Positions 32,001-41,147 are shown, numbered from the stretch's first letter. The stretch is 64,000 bases of DNA from Polaribacter haliotis (GCF_014784055.1 NZ_CP061813.1:1932001-1996000); one strand, 5' to 3'. Notes: generated by a model not told the origin, from the letters alone. Numbers and translations are program-made.

Positions 32001-34468
32001 TGATGAAATGCTTTCGAAAACAATTCGGATCCGTCTTTGGTAATGTGTTTAATAGAATCTAAAACAGGAGTTGCCAATAAATTTAATGTTTCGTTACTCG
32101 ATAAAATTGAAACATCTGTATTTGAAGGAATTTTAAGATCCGCAGATTTTATATAATATATGTAGGGAATTAGAGAAACTTCATATTCTCCTGTTGCTGG
32201 GTTTGTAGCTACTGGAACATCAAAGGCAGACGTATTTATGTCTCCTTTTAAAATAATGTTTGCAACACCTATATTGTTTAATGAAGAAACAATTTCGTTC
32301 TCTTCATTTTCTTCTCCTTCGTTATTAATATGTGTGTAAACTCCATTCAAACCAAAACCAAGAGGTTTGTCTGACTCTATTTTACCTCCAACTACTTTAC
32401 CAATTAAGGAGATTCTTGTCTTATCTATAAACCATGTTCTTTCTATTTGATCTTCGAAAAACTCGAAAGTTCCTGAAGCTGGGAAATACCCAGAATGTTC
32501 GAAAACATGACCGTCTTTTCTTACTTCAATTTTATGTTTTCCAATAGGTACATTAATGGTAAAATCGCCATTTGCTTTTGTTTCTACTGGCTGATTATCT
32601 TCATCTATTACAATATCTCCATCTATATAAATGTATGCTTTTTCTAAACCAATTACTGGATATCTTTTTAATTCGCCACCTTCGTAAAACCCATTTAAAG
32701 GGTTTATTGCACCACCTTCGTAATAAAATTCTGCCTTATTTATAATTACAGAACCATCTATTCTATATTGGTTATAACCAAAATCTTCGATGCTTTTTGT
32801 ATTGTAATCAACAACATCTACATCTAAAGGATTGTCTTTAAAAACATTCTGAACATTATAAACAGCTCTACCATTAAATTTAAAGGAAGAAACATCTTTA
32901 AAATTCAATTGATTTACCACACTTGCATCTGCTCCTAGAAATAAAGTTTGACTTGCAGGCTCAAAAGAATGTACCCCAAAAGAAGGAGTAACTACAAAAG
33001 ATTCTCCAGAACCAGAATAAGGAATACTTGCAATGGTATAACTTCCATTTGCATCTGTAACTCCAAAAACTCCTAATTGTTTTTTAGTAGGTTTTGTGCT
33101 GTTAAATAAAACTCCATTTACCGCATTTTGCACAAAAATTCCATCATTTTTATTTTGTCTAAATCCTTTTTTAGATAAATCGTACACATTGGTTCCTGTA
33201 GTTTCATTCATTCTTAAATACAAACTCAAACCAGCTTCACCACCACTTAAATATCTCCTATAATCTCTTCTAATTGCTTCGTTAGATACTATTTTTTGCC
33301 AAACTCTAACCTCATCTAAATACCCAACATAAGCATCTGCTAAAACAACTTTTTTTAATAAAGAAGCATCTAAAATATCGTAATTTATTGAAATAGGATT
33401 TGTAAAAGCCGGGACTAAAACACCTTCAGGCACATTTGCATTTGTAACATAATCTTCTGTAATTTCTCTTCCATTTACATAAAATTTAGCTTTTTTACCA
33501 TCTTCTAAAGTCGCAGAAACATGCACAAAAGAAGTTGTTGTTAAAGTGGAAATATTACTAAAAACATCACGTCCTAAAAAATCCAATTCACCTGTTGGAA
33601 AAGAATTTGCTATAGTTGTTTCTTGTAAAGTGGTTCCATTTACTTTTAGCTGAAATTGTATTGAATTTGCATCTAACTTTCCTGCATATAATTGAACAAC
33701 TTCGTCTCTTTTTGTTGTGAATTTAAACACTTCACCATAATTGGTAATCCAAGCTTGTAGAGTTGTATTGTTGGATCCGATATCGTATTTTATTTCGTCA
33801 ATAGAAACATAACCATTATCAATTTTTAAACTGCTTCCTCTTGTAGTATTTTCCTCTCCATTTGCTTCAGCAAAAACGATAACATCTTGTACAGGACTAC
33901 CTCCTTCAAAACTAATACTTCCAGAAACTGTCGCTGTTGGATTTCTAAAACCAACACCATCTATAAAATTTACAAAACGTTCATTAAAAGCAGAAACACC
34001 GAAAGCTTCTACTTTATATTCATACAAAGTTCCACCTTCGATTTGTGCATCATTATATTCAAAAACATCTTTACTTACACTTCCTATAAATTGATAGGGA
34101 ATTGTACTACCAAATTCTTTTCTATAAATATTTACTTTTTCTATTAAATGTTGATTACCTCCAAACTCCCATTTAATATTTATTTTATCGCTAAAATATC
34201 CTTTAGAAATCTCGAAACCATCTACCACAAAAGTGGGTGAAATATATAAGATTCCATAAGGAAAACCTGTTCTACTTTCAAGATCATTTTTATTTAATAC
34301 TGAAATAATTGGGCTTCCTACTTGCATTTGCATGTATAAATTATTGGCATCGGACCTATAATCTACAGCTGCATTACCAACAAAAAGTTGATCCTTACTC
34401 TGTTCTTGTGCTTGGGTTATAAAACCCACAAAACACAAACATAATATTTGTAGTATTTTTTTCATCAT
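26003..34468 (-). CDS. Giant LamG-rich surface protein (2821 residues) with T9SS sorting tail
   Basis: The signal peptide is MMKKILQILCLCFVGFITQAQ. Fibronectin-like and regulatory-like beta domains follow (FPYGILYISPTFVVDGFEI; ATVSGSISFEGGSPVQDVIVF). LamG/concanavalin-like modules occur at about 205-425 (YVGYLDEVRVWQKIVSNEA), about 1740-1900 and about 1935-2110 (ITLSFWIKTATASESTIF, HFTGSLDEIRLWNTARSFEQ). A long middle part (about 900-1500) has no family I recognise. Near 2328 there is another copy of the D-W-S-V-N-S...Y/F-S-N-S-M domain of the neighbouring genes. The end (DVVLYPNPFSSSIIIDASN...GVYLIKINAESGKSSIQKMVKK) is a T9SS tail. Likely a carbohydrate- or surface-binding adhesin; the substrate is unknown. 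Second gene of the operon. Confidence 0.92.
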   Translation of the reverse strand: MMKKILQILCLCFVGFITQAQEQSKDQLFVGNAAVDYRSDANNLYMQMQVGSPIISVLNKNDLESRTGFPYGILYISPTFVVDGFEISKGYFSDKINIKWEFGGNQHLIEKVNIYRKEFGSTIPYQFIGSVSKDVFEYNDAQIEGGTLYEYKVEAFGVSAFNERFVNFIDGVGFRNPTATVSGSISFEGGSPVQDVIVFAEANGEENTTRGSSLKIDNGYVSIDEIKYDIGSNNTTLQAWITNYGEVFKFTTKRDEVVQLYAGKLDANSIQFQLKVNGTTLQETTIANSFPTGELDFLGRDVFSNISTLTTTSFVHVSATLEDGKKAKFYVNGREITEDYVTNANVPEGVLVPAFTNPISINYDILDASLLKKVVLADAYVGYLDEVRVWQKIVSNEAIRRDYRRYLSGGEAGLSLYLRMNETTGTNVYDLSKKGFRQNKNDGIFVQNAVNGVLFNSTKPTKKQLGVFGVTDANGSYTIASIPYSGSGESFVVTPSFGVHSFEPASQTLFLGADASVVNQLNFKDVSSFKFNGRAVYNVQNVFKDNPLDVDVVDYNTKSIEDFGYNQYRIDGSVIINKAEFYYEGGAINPLNGFYEGGELKRYPVIGLEKAYIYIDGDIVIDEDNQPVETKANGDFTINVPIGKHKIEVRKDGHVFEHSGYFPASGTFEFFEDQIERTWFIDKTRISLIGKVVGGKIESDKPLGFGLNGVYTHINNEGEENEENEIVSSLNNIGVANIILKGDINTSAFDVPVATNPATGEYEVSLIPYIYYIKSADLKIPSNTDVSILSSNETLNLLATPVLDSIKHITKDGSELFSKAFHHKKSFRYNSPVMLTLVNQEYEKEIKIGDKTFDISGLDTPIYIQKQTYNMLFEVTQNYINKDASEDKITKEYFTEGAFNINNNVEISGESSIKLVNNNRQYKYSFKAGEPNTAIADNFKSAISVAYNIAGSNALTISNISDFKSEGIVKGGASTGGVAFATYAPEVPDIILRDPPGSNSFASIEKGTTITFTTENANTNVDGNGGGLYVSLGPTFETSAGTPFFAVGYEANFVADVENNFSHTIEETKTNTVTKTYTFNKTISTSDDVDFVGSDGDLYIGNSKNVYYGIFNNMFVTDAPIVNNNGATIDNIEVTAKDKDNNDVTLYISTNKDYFIGEQPTKTFFTYSQKYIVETLIPELEALAANFVPNPTPDPSLPLVTADSYTNQANLWRKVIQNNEKTKYDAKNNKEAYRSAVLATIQNEFESYKNPFTGEIIYTNEYQAEMDALVNENFFSNQSFDAGVGEFTSSITTAQIGSYTYENTIDIGNEFKAQLGLLVNNVGAFANYTKTNSWINADANTSEQEVSSTISYTLKDNDLYNVLSVDIVNMFDGNGPVFITKAGATSCPYEAETTSLFYKTTGYNKDVIGVGGEILSDPTNRVYLPEVKSDKTVLKNIPESEGALFTLLLKNNSDTQSDLEYIIEVDALTLNGATTNVEANGVNVYIPYNETVEFPFEVYKSSASSIFEYNNIRVYLKSPCDDINDSEGFIDVSVEFKKSCSKVTVSAPENNFIFNRAEAFSQDVNGNTINNSLPITFTDFNTDFNGFKKIELQYRNASSANWIKFKTYYGTQTLLNEASDTSGEVIDSANSDYTFNWDVVGDKIPDGKYEFRAISYCTDDVTNISPIISGTINLNAPVLFGTPQPSDGILDVGEDVSVRFNEAIFESGTTAIKVTGLSNQQAIDHNVSVFLDGSENQIELPNQVLPKGSFTVQFWYKNSTTGNGNLITQENGINASLIGNELTFSVGSESVKAVINPAQYNFYSLVYQKGVSGDDTKKPLLLILENGTELVSEMLDDNLDLNSNSSIFIGGNNTIGNIHDIRFWSKTFTRAQATVAKDKTLTGRELNLLGYWTLAEGNGKTGVDKAKRRNAIVNLDWDIKPKGTAYVFANDSYLSLENVGFVQPSISEDITLSFWIKTATASESTIFSNGKGNDEDFVQTNGLRNKWSINMKSDGNLELISENIGYNLTTISVADGVWHHIALVVKRGGSINSYVDALETTSVSSENIGGISGNQILIGARLFKDTFSNVTIDNHFTGSLDEIRLWNTARSFEQIKRDRYFEIDAKTEGLMLYVDFNQEDTNTTNGPKYNHLAINNKVSATFSILSGSTQSYTEDSPALKPKLQFTNIPFSTVINGDQMIIQPELTTEEWSLFEGQILDFSVSRMSDTHFNEQLSPVSWSAFINRQEIEWFTKEQTKEIVEEKNVNEDYSFTMDIVNKGGSNQPYKISGLPTWVTVKNSSGTVTPNATKQIVFTVDKELSMGTYNANIFLETASEFNDRLTLDLRVLTPAPDWSVNSPDFSNSMNVIGKIKINDVFSRDQYTKIGAFVDNNPRGEGYLRYDVAFDSYFVYLTTYSNVASGEEVTFKIWDAVNGKILVASINGSPKMAFLQNEVLGSKTNPTIFSGAEFAEQETVLNKGWTWVSFFVEDSRFTDVKSVFNDLVLQDDDQVKSQNQFTRFEADNWFGSLTTIENTKMYKVKLANENSLKLIGNDVDESSVNLIINEGWNWLPFPIHRNISLQEALTFYNPTDGDVIKDQYTFAIYDANSGWSGTLNYMQSSRGYMIKSGASQSINYPNSNSLAKPSTTGQEYSSKTIHQFSKYSSNMSVVAEIIGSEEMTSVVVYDAKGVLRGASPIINFGDKKMSFVTVFSDTEDALQFRLSDGISEIDVSSEFVFENNKVFGNMKIPVILNSKSLSNNDLFLSDVVLYPNPFSSSIIIDASNQNEKLTHIEIFSTIGVLVKKVIVNSDKTTIDTSNIARGVYLIKINAESGKSSIQKMVKK

Positions 34469-34487
34469 TAAGATTTTTTAAAAATTA

Positions 34488-35360
34488 CTACAGTTTTATG
34501 ATGTAGTTTACTCCGTAATTTACGGGTCTAGATTCTGTACCTGTATTATATGTATTTCCTGCAACGTTATGGTTGTGATTACCATTAGAACTGGTTCCTC
34601 GAGCTTGATTATCGTGACCATTAGAGTTACTTAAATACCATGTTGCTGGCCCTCCAGATATTGCAACTGCTTGAGTGACTTTATAATAATCATAAGAAGT
34701 ATGATTGTGATTTCCAGTAGTGTTTGTATTTAAATTTAAATAGTGTGCGTGTTCTTTGTTATCATCACCTTGTGTATCATTTAAAGCTGGTCCAGCTTTT
34801 CCATTTACAGCACTTGTTCCAGTTCCTCTTAAAAAAGTACCTTGTAAATCTGGTGCATTATTACCTACAATTGCAATTAATGCAGTTGATCCATTTATTG
34901 CAGTTAAATCTCTTCCATCACAAAGAACCCAACCACTTGGAGCAGTATCTCCTGTATAAGGCATAATAGAACCTGTTGGAACGCCATTTGCTGCATAATG
35001 CGCATAAGGTGTGTATTGAAATGGTTGATCGTAAACCTCTATTGTATTTCCATTATACACAACAGAAACTTTAAGTTTCATGTTTTTAGTTGCAAAATTT
35101 ACATCATTAAATGTGTTTTCTATGGGATTTCCAGAACTTACAATATGAGAAAAAACTCCAAAATTATCTGTTTTTATACCTTGTGTTTCTGCATAAAGTA
35201 CAGTATTGTCTTCTTTTACGATACTAAAAGTAAACGTTAAATTGGTATCTGTAATTGCAGAACTTGCATTGTCTCTTGCAATACCTTGTACAGAAATACC
35301 CTGTGCAAAAGATATCGATGTTAAAAATGCCAATAATAAAGTGTAGTAAAATTTTTTCAT
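34488..35360 (-). CDS. Secreted phage tail-collar domain protein
   Basis: A 290-residue protein with signal MKKFYYTLLLAFLTSISFAQ. Residues 20-130 are a beta-rich domain (GISVQGIARDNASSAITDTNL). Residues about 132-180 are a tail-collar domain (PF07484-like): GSIMPYTGDTAPSGWVLCDGRDL and DLQGTFLRGTGTSAVNG. The C-terminal part is rich in His and Asn (EHAHYLNLNTNTTGNHNHTSYDYY, NGNHNHNVAGNTYN) and ends TESRPVNYGVNYIIKL, as in phage fibre tips. The H-x-H pairs could bind metal, as in T4 gp12. First gene of the four-gene surface operon, 19 bp before the giant gene. There is no phage around it, so this is a co-opted fibre module. Function unknown; probably trimeric. Confidence 0.88.
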   Translation of the reverse strand: MKKFYYTLLLAFLTSISFAQGISVQGIARDNASSAITDTNLTFTFSIVKEDNTVLYAETQGIKTDNFGVFSHIVSSGNPIENTFNDVNFATKNMKLKVSVVYNGNTIEVYDQPFQYTPYAHYAANGVPTGSIMPYTGDTAPSGWVLCDGRDLTAINGSTALIAIVGNNAPDLQGTFLRGTGTSAVNGKAGPALNDTQGDDNKEHAHYLNLNTNTTGNHNHTSYDYYKVTQAVAISGGPATWYLSNSNGHDNQARGTSSNGNHNHNVAGNTYNTGTESRPVNYGVNYIIKL

Positions 35361-35589
35361 GATGAAGTATTTTTATTCGGTTTGATATTAAAAATACCTT
35401 ATAAATCATTTTTACTAAAAATTATGTTACGTTGTTATGTTTTTTAGGGATGAAGTCCTTAAATATTGGTATGAAGGAACTTAGAATTGATAATAATTTA
35501 AATGTATTACTTTCTCTTATACAACAATGAGTTATCTTTCCTAAAAAAGGTATGGTATTTGCAACATGAATTTAATAGTTAAAATTCAC

Positions 35590-35597
35590 TATTTTTG
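35590..35597 (+). promoter_or_regulatory. Putative -7 box of the Plug-family gene
   Basis: TATTTTTG fits TAnnTTTG, 21 bp before the chosen ATG at 35619. The rest of 35361-35594 between the divergent operons holds AT-rich sequence with no other clear element. Confidence 0.4.
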
Positions 35598-35618
35598 AAC
35601 AATTACTTTTATAGAAAT

Positions 35619-36833
35619 ATGCATCAAAAAATAACATTTCTTTTTTTAATTTTTATTACTGCTATAAACGCACAAAACATTAAAACCATTCAATTAAGAC
35701 CTTTGCAAGAAAATAATTTTTCTGCAATTGTACCTTTAGGAACTGTTTTAGAATTGTCTTTTGACGATTTGGATGCAGACAGTAAAAGTTATCAATATAA
35801 AATAGAACACATGACCCACGATTGGCAAAAAAGCAGATTGCTTTCTAGTCAATATATAAATGGTTTCGACCAAAACACGATTATAGACGTTACGAATTCA
35901 TTTAATACACTTCAAAATTATACACATTATTCAGTGCAAATCCCGAATACAAATTCTGTAATTACAAAAAGTGGAAATTACCTATTATCGGTTTTAGATA
36001 CTTATGACGATGTTGTTTTTACAAGACGATTTGTTTTGTACGAAAATTTAGCGACTGTTGGTGTTTCTGTTGCCAGAAGTAGAAACACAAAAACTTTAAA
36101 CACACAACAAACTGTTCAGTTTTCGGTGAATCACCCAGATATTCGCATTAATAATCCGAGTCAAGAAATTAATGTTGCGATTGTAAAAAACAATAATTGG
36201 AACGAAACAATTACAGATTTACAGCCTACTTTTTTTAAACCCAATCAGCTTTTATATACTTACACTAACAAAACAAATTTTTGGGGAGGAAACGAATATT
36301 TAAACTTCGACAGTAAAGTAATAAGAAGTAGAAGTGTAAATATTGTAAAAATTACGAACGACAATCTTTTTAATCTTTACATTTATCTTTTTACCTTCAA
36401 TCCTTTTAGAGAATACACCTATAACCCAGACATAAATGGACAGTTTGTAATTAGAACTTTAGAAGCAAATGATCCAAGAACAGAAGCAGATTATGCAGTA
36501 ATGCATTTTATTTTAGAAGCAGAAGTTCCTTTTAAAGACAAAGAAATATATGTATATGGAGCATTTAATAATTTTGAAATCTCAGAAGAAAACAAAATGT
36601 ATTATAATAAAGAAAGCCAAACTTACAATGCAAGTATTTTAATGAAACAAGGTTTTTACAACTACACATTTGCTACTTTTGGAAAAGATAATTTTGTAAA
36701 TACCAACGAAATTAATGGAACTTTCTTTGAAACCGAAAACGTTTATAATGTTCTTGTGTATTACAAACCTTTTGGAAGTTTGTACGATAGAGTAATTGGA
36801 GTTGGTACTGGATTTTTTAACCAGAATCGATAA
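35619..36833 (+). CDS. T9SS Plug-family protein (DUF5103)
   Basis: A 404-residue secreted protein with signal MHQKITFLFLIFITAINAQ. The start is moved to ATG 35619 because the frame's earlier ATG (35595) adds eight residues before the signal peptide. The DUF5103 features are present: YQYKIEHMTHDWQKSRLLSSQYINGF, TNSVITKSGNYLLSVLD, and the C-terminal carbohydrate-module-like EKDIYVYGAFNNFEIS-type segment (KDKEIYVYGAFNNFEIS). In T9SS the Plug protein blocks the periplasmic side of the SprA channel when no cargo is in transit. The gene stands just beside many T9SS cargo genes, which fits. Confidence 0.85.
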   Translation: MHQKITFLFLIFITAINAQNIKTIQLRPLQENNFSAIVPLGTVLELSFDDLDADSKSYQYKIEHMTHDWQKSRLLSSQYINGFDQNTIIDVTNSFNTLQNYTHYSVQIPNTNSVITKSGNYLLSVLDTYDDVVFTRRFVLYENLATVGVSVARSRNTKTLNTQQTVQFSVNHPDIRINNPSQEINVAIVKNNNWNETITDLQPTFFKPNQLLYTYTNKTNFWGGNEYLNFDSKVIRSRSVNIVKITNDNLFNLYIYLFTFNPFREYTYNPDINGQFVIRTLEANDPRTEADYAVMHFILEAEVPFKDKEIYVYGAFNNFEISEENKMYYNKESQTYNASILMKQGFYNYTFATFGKDNFVNTNEINGTFFETENVYNVLVYYKPFGSLYDRVIGVGTGFFNQNR

Positions 36834-36957
36834 TTATTTTTTTCTACTTGTTTGTTTTTTAAGTTTTTAAAACCTATTTTTAACACTTTTTAACATTTTA
36901 AAAACTAACGAACCTAACTCTTAAAAATAGATTACCCCTCTATTTTTATACTTTTTA

Positions 36958-38409
36958 ATGAAAATATTTTACCTATACCTATATGTATTTTTTATAGCCA
37001 ATCCTCAAATTAATTTTAAGGAATACTATAAAAAAGCAACAGAAGACTATAAAAATAGTGTCATAAATAGTCCTTATTACGATAAAGCTATAAAAGCTTG
37101 CCCAAATATTGAAGAATATCCAAAATTGCTTCTTTACAAGGGAATCGATCTTTTTATGCTAAATAAACCAGTCTTAGCTATTAAATATTTAGAATTAGCA
37201 AGAATGCATGTAAAAAATGATGCTGATAAAATTCTAATTACAAACAATTTAGCGCTTATATATTCGGAAATAGGAAATTATAAAAAAGGGAATTTTTACT
37301 TTAAAGAAACCTTAGAAAAAGCAATTGAAACTAAAGATACTTTTTTTGAAGAAGAAGTACGTTTTAATATGCTATTAAATGATTACGATTTAATTATACC
37401 TAACCCACCTATTACAAAGTTTTGGGATTTTTACAACAAATTACCTAAAAAATCTAAAGAAAAGAAGTTTGAGTATTTAAATATCTTTTTTGAGTTGAAT
37501 AACGCTAGATTTTCAAACAACGAAGCTAAAGAAATTAGAAACCATTTATATAAAAATTTTGTAATCGATTCTTTTGATAAAAATTTAAAAGGCTTTTTCT
37601 ATAATAACAACACGACTTTAAACTTAAATTTAAAAGAGTACGATATTGCTTTAAAATATAACGATACCTCTTATGTTATTTCTAAACAATACTTAGGAAC
37701 AGAAGAAATTTTAAATGACCTATATAATTATAAAGAAATTTACGAAGGCAAAAAAGAATTAGAAATTGCCCTAAAATATGTAGATTCCATTCAAGCAATA
37801 GAAGATAAAATTAGAAAGGAAATACAAAATATTAGTACAGAAATTATAGATGAAAATATACTCTTTAATAAAACTAAAAAAAATATAGAAAGAAGTGTTA
37901 TTAGTTATAAAATATATGTATCCATATTTTTTATCGCCCTTATTTTATTTTTATTTTTTTACATAATTCGAAACAAAAAACAAAAAGAAAAACTAAAAAA
38001 ACTGAATTCGGAACTGATTTTAAAAAAGGGAGAATATAATAAAACACTTCAAAATAACATTCATTTTAAGAACGAAGTAAAAAGCCTACTCAAAGAAAAA
38101 AAGTTCGACGAGTTACAAAAAATGTATAAGAAATACGAACTGGAAGATTTAAATACAGAAGTACATCATAAATATTTAGTATCAGAAATAACACCCTCTT
38201 TTATCCAAAAAATAAATTCCTACAAGATACCTTTTAGCGATATCGAAAAACTCCTTTTATTTTATAGAAAAGAGAAACATACCTATAAAGAAATTTCTGT
38301 AATTACAAATAGAACACTAAGAAGTATACAAGGTTTATCTTATCGATTAAATAAAAAAATAAATTTAGAGCTAAACATCAGTTTAACGGATTTCATAGAA
38401 AAATTGTAG
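36958..38409 (+). CDS. TPR sensor with membrane helix and C-terminal helix-turn-helix
   Basis: A 483-residue protein. An N-terminal signal/anchor (MKIFYLYLYVFFIANPQ) is followed by tetratricopeptide-like helices (ASIK-type motifs such as VLAIKYLELARMHV and NNLALIYSEIGNYKKGNFYF). A membrane helix lies near residue 318-342 (YVSIFFIALILFLFFYIIR), then a coiled coil and a LuxR-like helix-turn-helix at the end (LLLFYRKEKHTYKEISVITNRTLRSIQGLSYRLNKKI). This TPR-TM-HTH type is common in Bacteroidota and is thought to be a one-component membrane transcription regulator. It may control the neighbouring surface genes; this is an inference from position. Confidence 0.82.
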   Translation: MKIFYLYLYVFFIANPQINFKEYYKKATEDYKNSVINSPYYDKAIKACPNIEEYPKLLLYKGIDLFMLNKPVLAIKYLELARMHVKNDADKILITNNLALIYSEIGNYKKGNFYFKETLEKAIETKDTFFEEEVRFNMLLNDYDLIIPNPPITKFWDFYNKLPKKSKEKKFEYLNIFFELNNARFSNNEAKEIRNHLYKNFVIDSFDKNLKGFFYNNNTTLNLNLKEYDIALKYNDTSYVISKQYLGTEEILNDLYNYKEIYEGKKELEIALKYVDSIQAIEDKIRKEIQNISTEIIDENILFNKTKKNIERSVISYKIYVSIFFIALILFLFFYIIRNKKQKEKLKKLNSELILKKGEYNKTLQNNIHFKNEVKSLLKEKKFDELQKMYKKYELEDLNTEVHHKYLVSEITPSFIQKINSYKIPFSDIEKLLLFYRKEKHTYKEISVITNRTLRSIQGLSYRLNKKINLELNISLTDFIEKL

Positions 38410-38507
38410 CAAAATAGAGGGTTGAGTACCTTTTTGAGTACTCTAAAGTAGAAAAAATATCAAACTAGAACATTAGATTTGTTCTTTAACCACTAATCAA
38501 TAATCAC

Positions 38508-41147
38508 ATGAAAAAAATTACTTTTCAAAAAAACACAACTTTATTTGTTGTTTTTATTTTTCTTTTATCTGTTGTAAATTCATTTGCACAGAAGAAAGCA
38601 AAATTCAATTATGCAACTGCAGCAAAAAAAGAAAAAGCAAATTATTTTAGTATTGTTGCTCAAAAAAAACAAGAGTTAAAATCGTACGACTTATCTAATA
38701 TAAACGATTTAAAAGAATACAAACATTTTAATAGATGGAAAGAATATTGGAGAATTAGAGTAAATGCAGATGGTACTTTCCCAAATGAAAACACCGCTTT
38801 TTTTAGTGCTGCTATTTTAACAAAGGATGGTAAAATAAAAACGTCTAAATATGCTGCAAAAAGCACTGCAGAACCTTGGAATAATATTGGAACAAACGAT
38901 GTGCCAGATTCAAATGGATATCCAAATTTCCCACAAATGGGAAGATTAACTTCTTTCTTAAGAATAAGACATGCAACAGACCCAACAAAAGATGTACTTT
39001 TTGTAGGTGCACCAAATGGAGGAGTCTGGAAATCTACAGATGGTGGTGCAACTTGGACACCAAAACTAGATATGATTGCAGGAATTGGAGTTACAGATAT
39101 TAAAACAGCTAGCACTACGAACATTAATAATTACACAACAAAACCAATTTATATTTCTACAGGAGATTGGGATGGAGATCATGTAAAATCAATAGGGGTT
39201 TTAAAATCTACAGATGGTGGAGAAACATTTGCTTCTACAGATTTAACTTATACATTAGAAAATCAAAAACTTTTAGGAGATTTAGTAGTTGTAGATGACA
39301 ATACTGTTTTTGTGGGAACTGCAACAGGAATTAGTAAAACTACTGATGGTGGTTCTTCTTGGAATCAGGTTTTCGATGCACAAGGTGGAAACGCAAACAT
39401 GGGTAGAGTTGCTGTTTCTGGCACTAAAATAATGTACACTGGTTATTTTGATACAGCCTATACAGCCGATTATACAGACGATAATAATTGGAATTTCGTA
39501 GATGGAAGCACTGGTAATTTCGACAAAAAGGCAGTTACAGTTGGAGAAGATGGTGAGTTTTACATCCAAGATATGAGTGGACAAATTATGCAATATGATG
39601 GAGCTACCAATAAATTTACAAATGTTGGTACTATACCAGCAGAATATAATTCGCAACAAGGTTACAACCAAGCTCTAATTGTAAGAAATAATTTTGTGCT
39701 TTCTGGTGAATTTAACGCTGGTCATTCCTCAGATAATGGTGCTAATTGGTATAGATCTTTAAATGGTTATTGGACAAATAGTAGCGATGATGGAAATTAT
39801 ATCCATTCCGATCATCACAGGTTAGGAAAGTTAGAAGAAGGTTCTTTAAAATTTTGGAGCGCAAATGATGGAGGTTTAAACTATATAACCTACTCCTCTA
39901 ACACAGATCAAAAACCAACCATCGAATATAAAACAGCTAAAACAATTGTTACACAACACTTTTCTGTAGCTATAAACCCAGCTACAAATGGAGACGATTA
40001 TGTTACAGGTAATCAAGATAACGATGGTTTCTCTAAAATAGGTGGAACTTGGTACGCTGTTGCATTAGGTGATGGTATAGAGAGTGCAATAAATTATAAC
40101 AACCCAAGTATTAGATATGCAACCAACCAAAATGGATTATTAGTAAGGTCGGATGCTGGTTTTAAAAACGAATTAAATGGAGATTACACATTAAGCCCTG
40201 CAGGAATTTCTTTTAATCATTACATGGAATTGGATAGAACAAATCCAACGATACTTTACATGAATGCAGATAAAGGTGGTAAAGATAAAGACGACAACCC
40301 AAACCCAACAGGTATTTTTAAAATTACAGACAATGGTACAGAACTTACAAGTACCATGTTAGATGCTGGAAACCCAGCACATAAATTTAATACTCATGCT
40401 GCTTTAATACTAGCTATAAACGATAACAATATTATTAGAAAAATACCTACAGATGGTTCTACTCCAACCAGTTTAACTGGTGCTCAAAATTTGGGAACAG
40501 GAGTAAATATAGAATCTATAGATTTTAATGCTTCTAACCCTAACACTATGTATGTAACCACAAAAGGATATGTCGATGGTAAAAAAGTATACAAATCTAC
40601 AGATGGTGGAGCTAATTTTACAAATATCTCTAATAACTTACCAAACGTAATTATTAACAAAATTCTATTAAAACAAGGAGAAACAAATGAGACATTATTT
40701 GTTGCTACAAATATTGGAGTTTACGTTACTACAAATGGAGGTACTTCTTGGGATAAATTAGGTGCAGGTTTACCAAATGTAGACGTAAAAGATATCGAAA
40801 TTAATTATTCTTCAGATAGACTAGTTGCTGCAACTTTTGGTAGAGGTTTATGGGATGTAAATGTTGCAAATAGCACTTTAAGTTTAGAAAATAATTCTAT
40901 TGATACTAGTTTAGAATTTAGTGTATATCCAAATCCAGTACAAAACAGCAATTTAAAAATTGCTATTAAAGAGGGCTTACAACCTTTAAAATTCGAAATT
41001 TATAATGTTGTTGGGGGTATAGTTAAAAAAGGAACTGTTTCTAATAACAAAGAAATAAATGTAGATCAATTAGCTAATAACGTGTATTTAATTCGCTTAT
41101 ATAATGCTGAATTTAATGCTATTAAAAAGTTTGTTTTAGCGAAATAA
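38508..41147 (+). CDS. Beta-propeller (BNR/sortilin-like) T9SS surface protein
   Basis: An 879-residue protein with a signal peptide (ending near VVNSFAQ). Repeated propeller motifs are seen: GGVWKSTDGGATWTPKL, GVLKSTDGGETFASTDL, GISKTTDGGSSWNQV, KVYKSTDGGANFTNIS and GVYVTTNGGTSWDKLG, each the S-T-D-G-G-x-T/S-W signature of BNR/VPS10-type blades (about residues 160-780). The end (LEFSVYPNPVQNSNLKIAIK...NVYLIRLYN...IKKFVLAK) is a T9SS tail. Such proteins are often annotated as glycosyl hydrolase or exo-alpha-sialidase, but no catalytic set can be confirmed here. The lipoprotein gene follows after 1 bp, so they share a transcript. Confidence 0.9.
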   Translation: MKKITFQKNTTLFVVFIFLLSVVNSFAQKKAKFNYATAAKKEKANYFSIVAQKKQELKSYDLSNINDLKEYKHFNRWKEYWRIRVNADGTFPNENTAFFSAAILTKDGKIKTSKYAAKSTAEPWNNIGTNDVPDSNGYPNFPQMGRLTSFLRIRHATDPTKDVLFVGAPNGGVWKSTDGGATWTPKLDMIAGIGVTDIKTASTTNINNYTTKPIYISTGDWDGDHVKSIGVLKSTDGGETFASTDLTYTLENQKLLGDLVVVDDNTVFVGTATGISKTTDGGSSWNQVFDAQGGNANMGRVAVSGTKIMYTGYFDTAYTADYTDDNNWNFVDGSTGNFDKKAVTVGEDGEFYIQDMSGQIMQYDGATNKFTNVGTIPAEYNSQQGYNQALIVRNNFVLSGEFNAGHSSDNGANWYRSLNGYWTNSSDDGNYIHSDHHRLGKLEEGSLKFWSANDGGLNYITYSSNTDQKPTIEYKTAKTIVTQHFSVAINPATNGDDYVTGNQDNDGFSKIGGTWYAVALGDGIESAINYNNPSIRYATNQNGLLVRSDAGFKNELNGDYTLSPAGISFNHYMELDRTNPTILYMNADKGGKDKDDNPNPTGIFKITDNGTELTSTMLDAGNPAHKFNTHAALILAINDNNIIRKIPTDGSTPTSLTGAQNLGTGVNIESIDFNASNPNTMYVTTKGYVDGKKVYKSTDGGANFTNISNNLPNVIINKILLKQGETNETLFVATNIGVYVTTNGGTSWDKLGAGLPNVDVKDIEINYSSDRLVAATFGRGLWDVNVANSTLSLENNSIDTSLEFSVYPNPVQNSNLKIAIKEGLQPLKFEIYNVVGGIVKKGTVSNNKEINVDQLANNVYLIRLYNAEFNAIKKFVLAK

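Noticed and set aside
34488..35360. A prophage or phage-tail-like particle around the collar-domain gene
   Set aside because: The protein has a Sec signal peptide, and its neighbours are T9SS surface proteins; no capsid, portal, terminase, sheath or baseplate gene is near.
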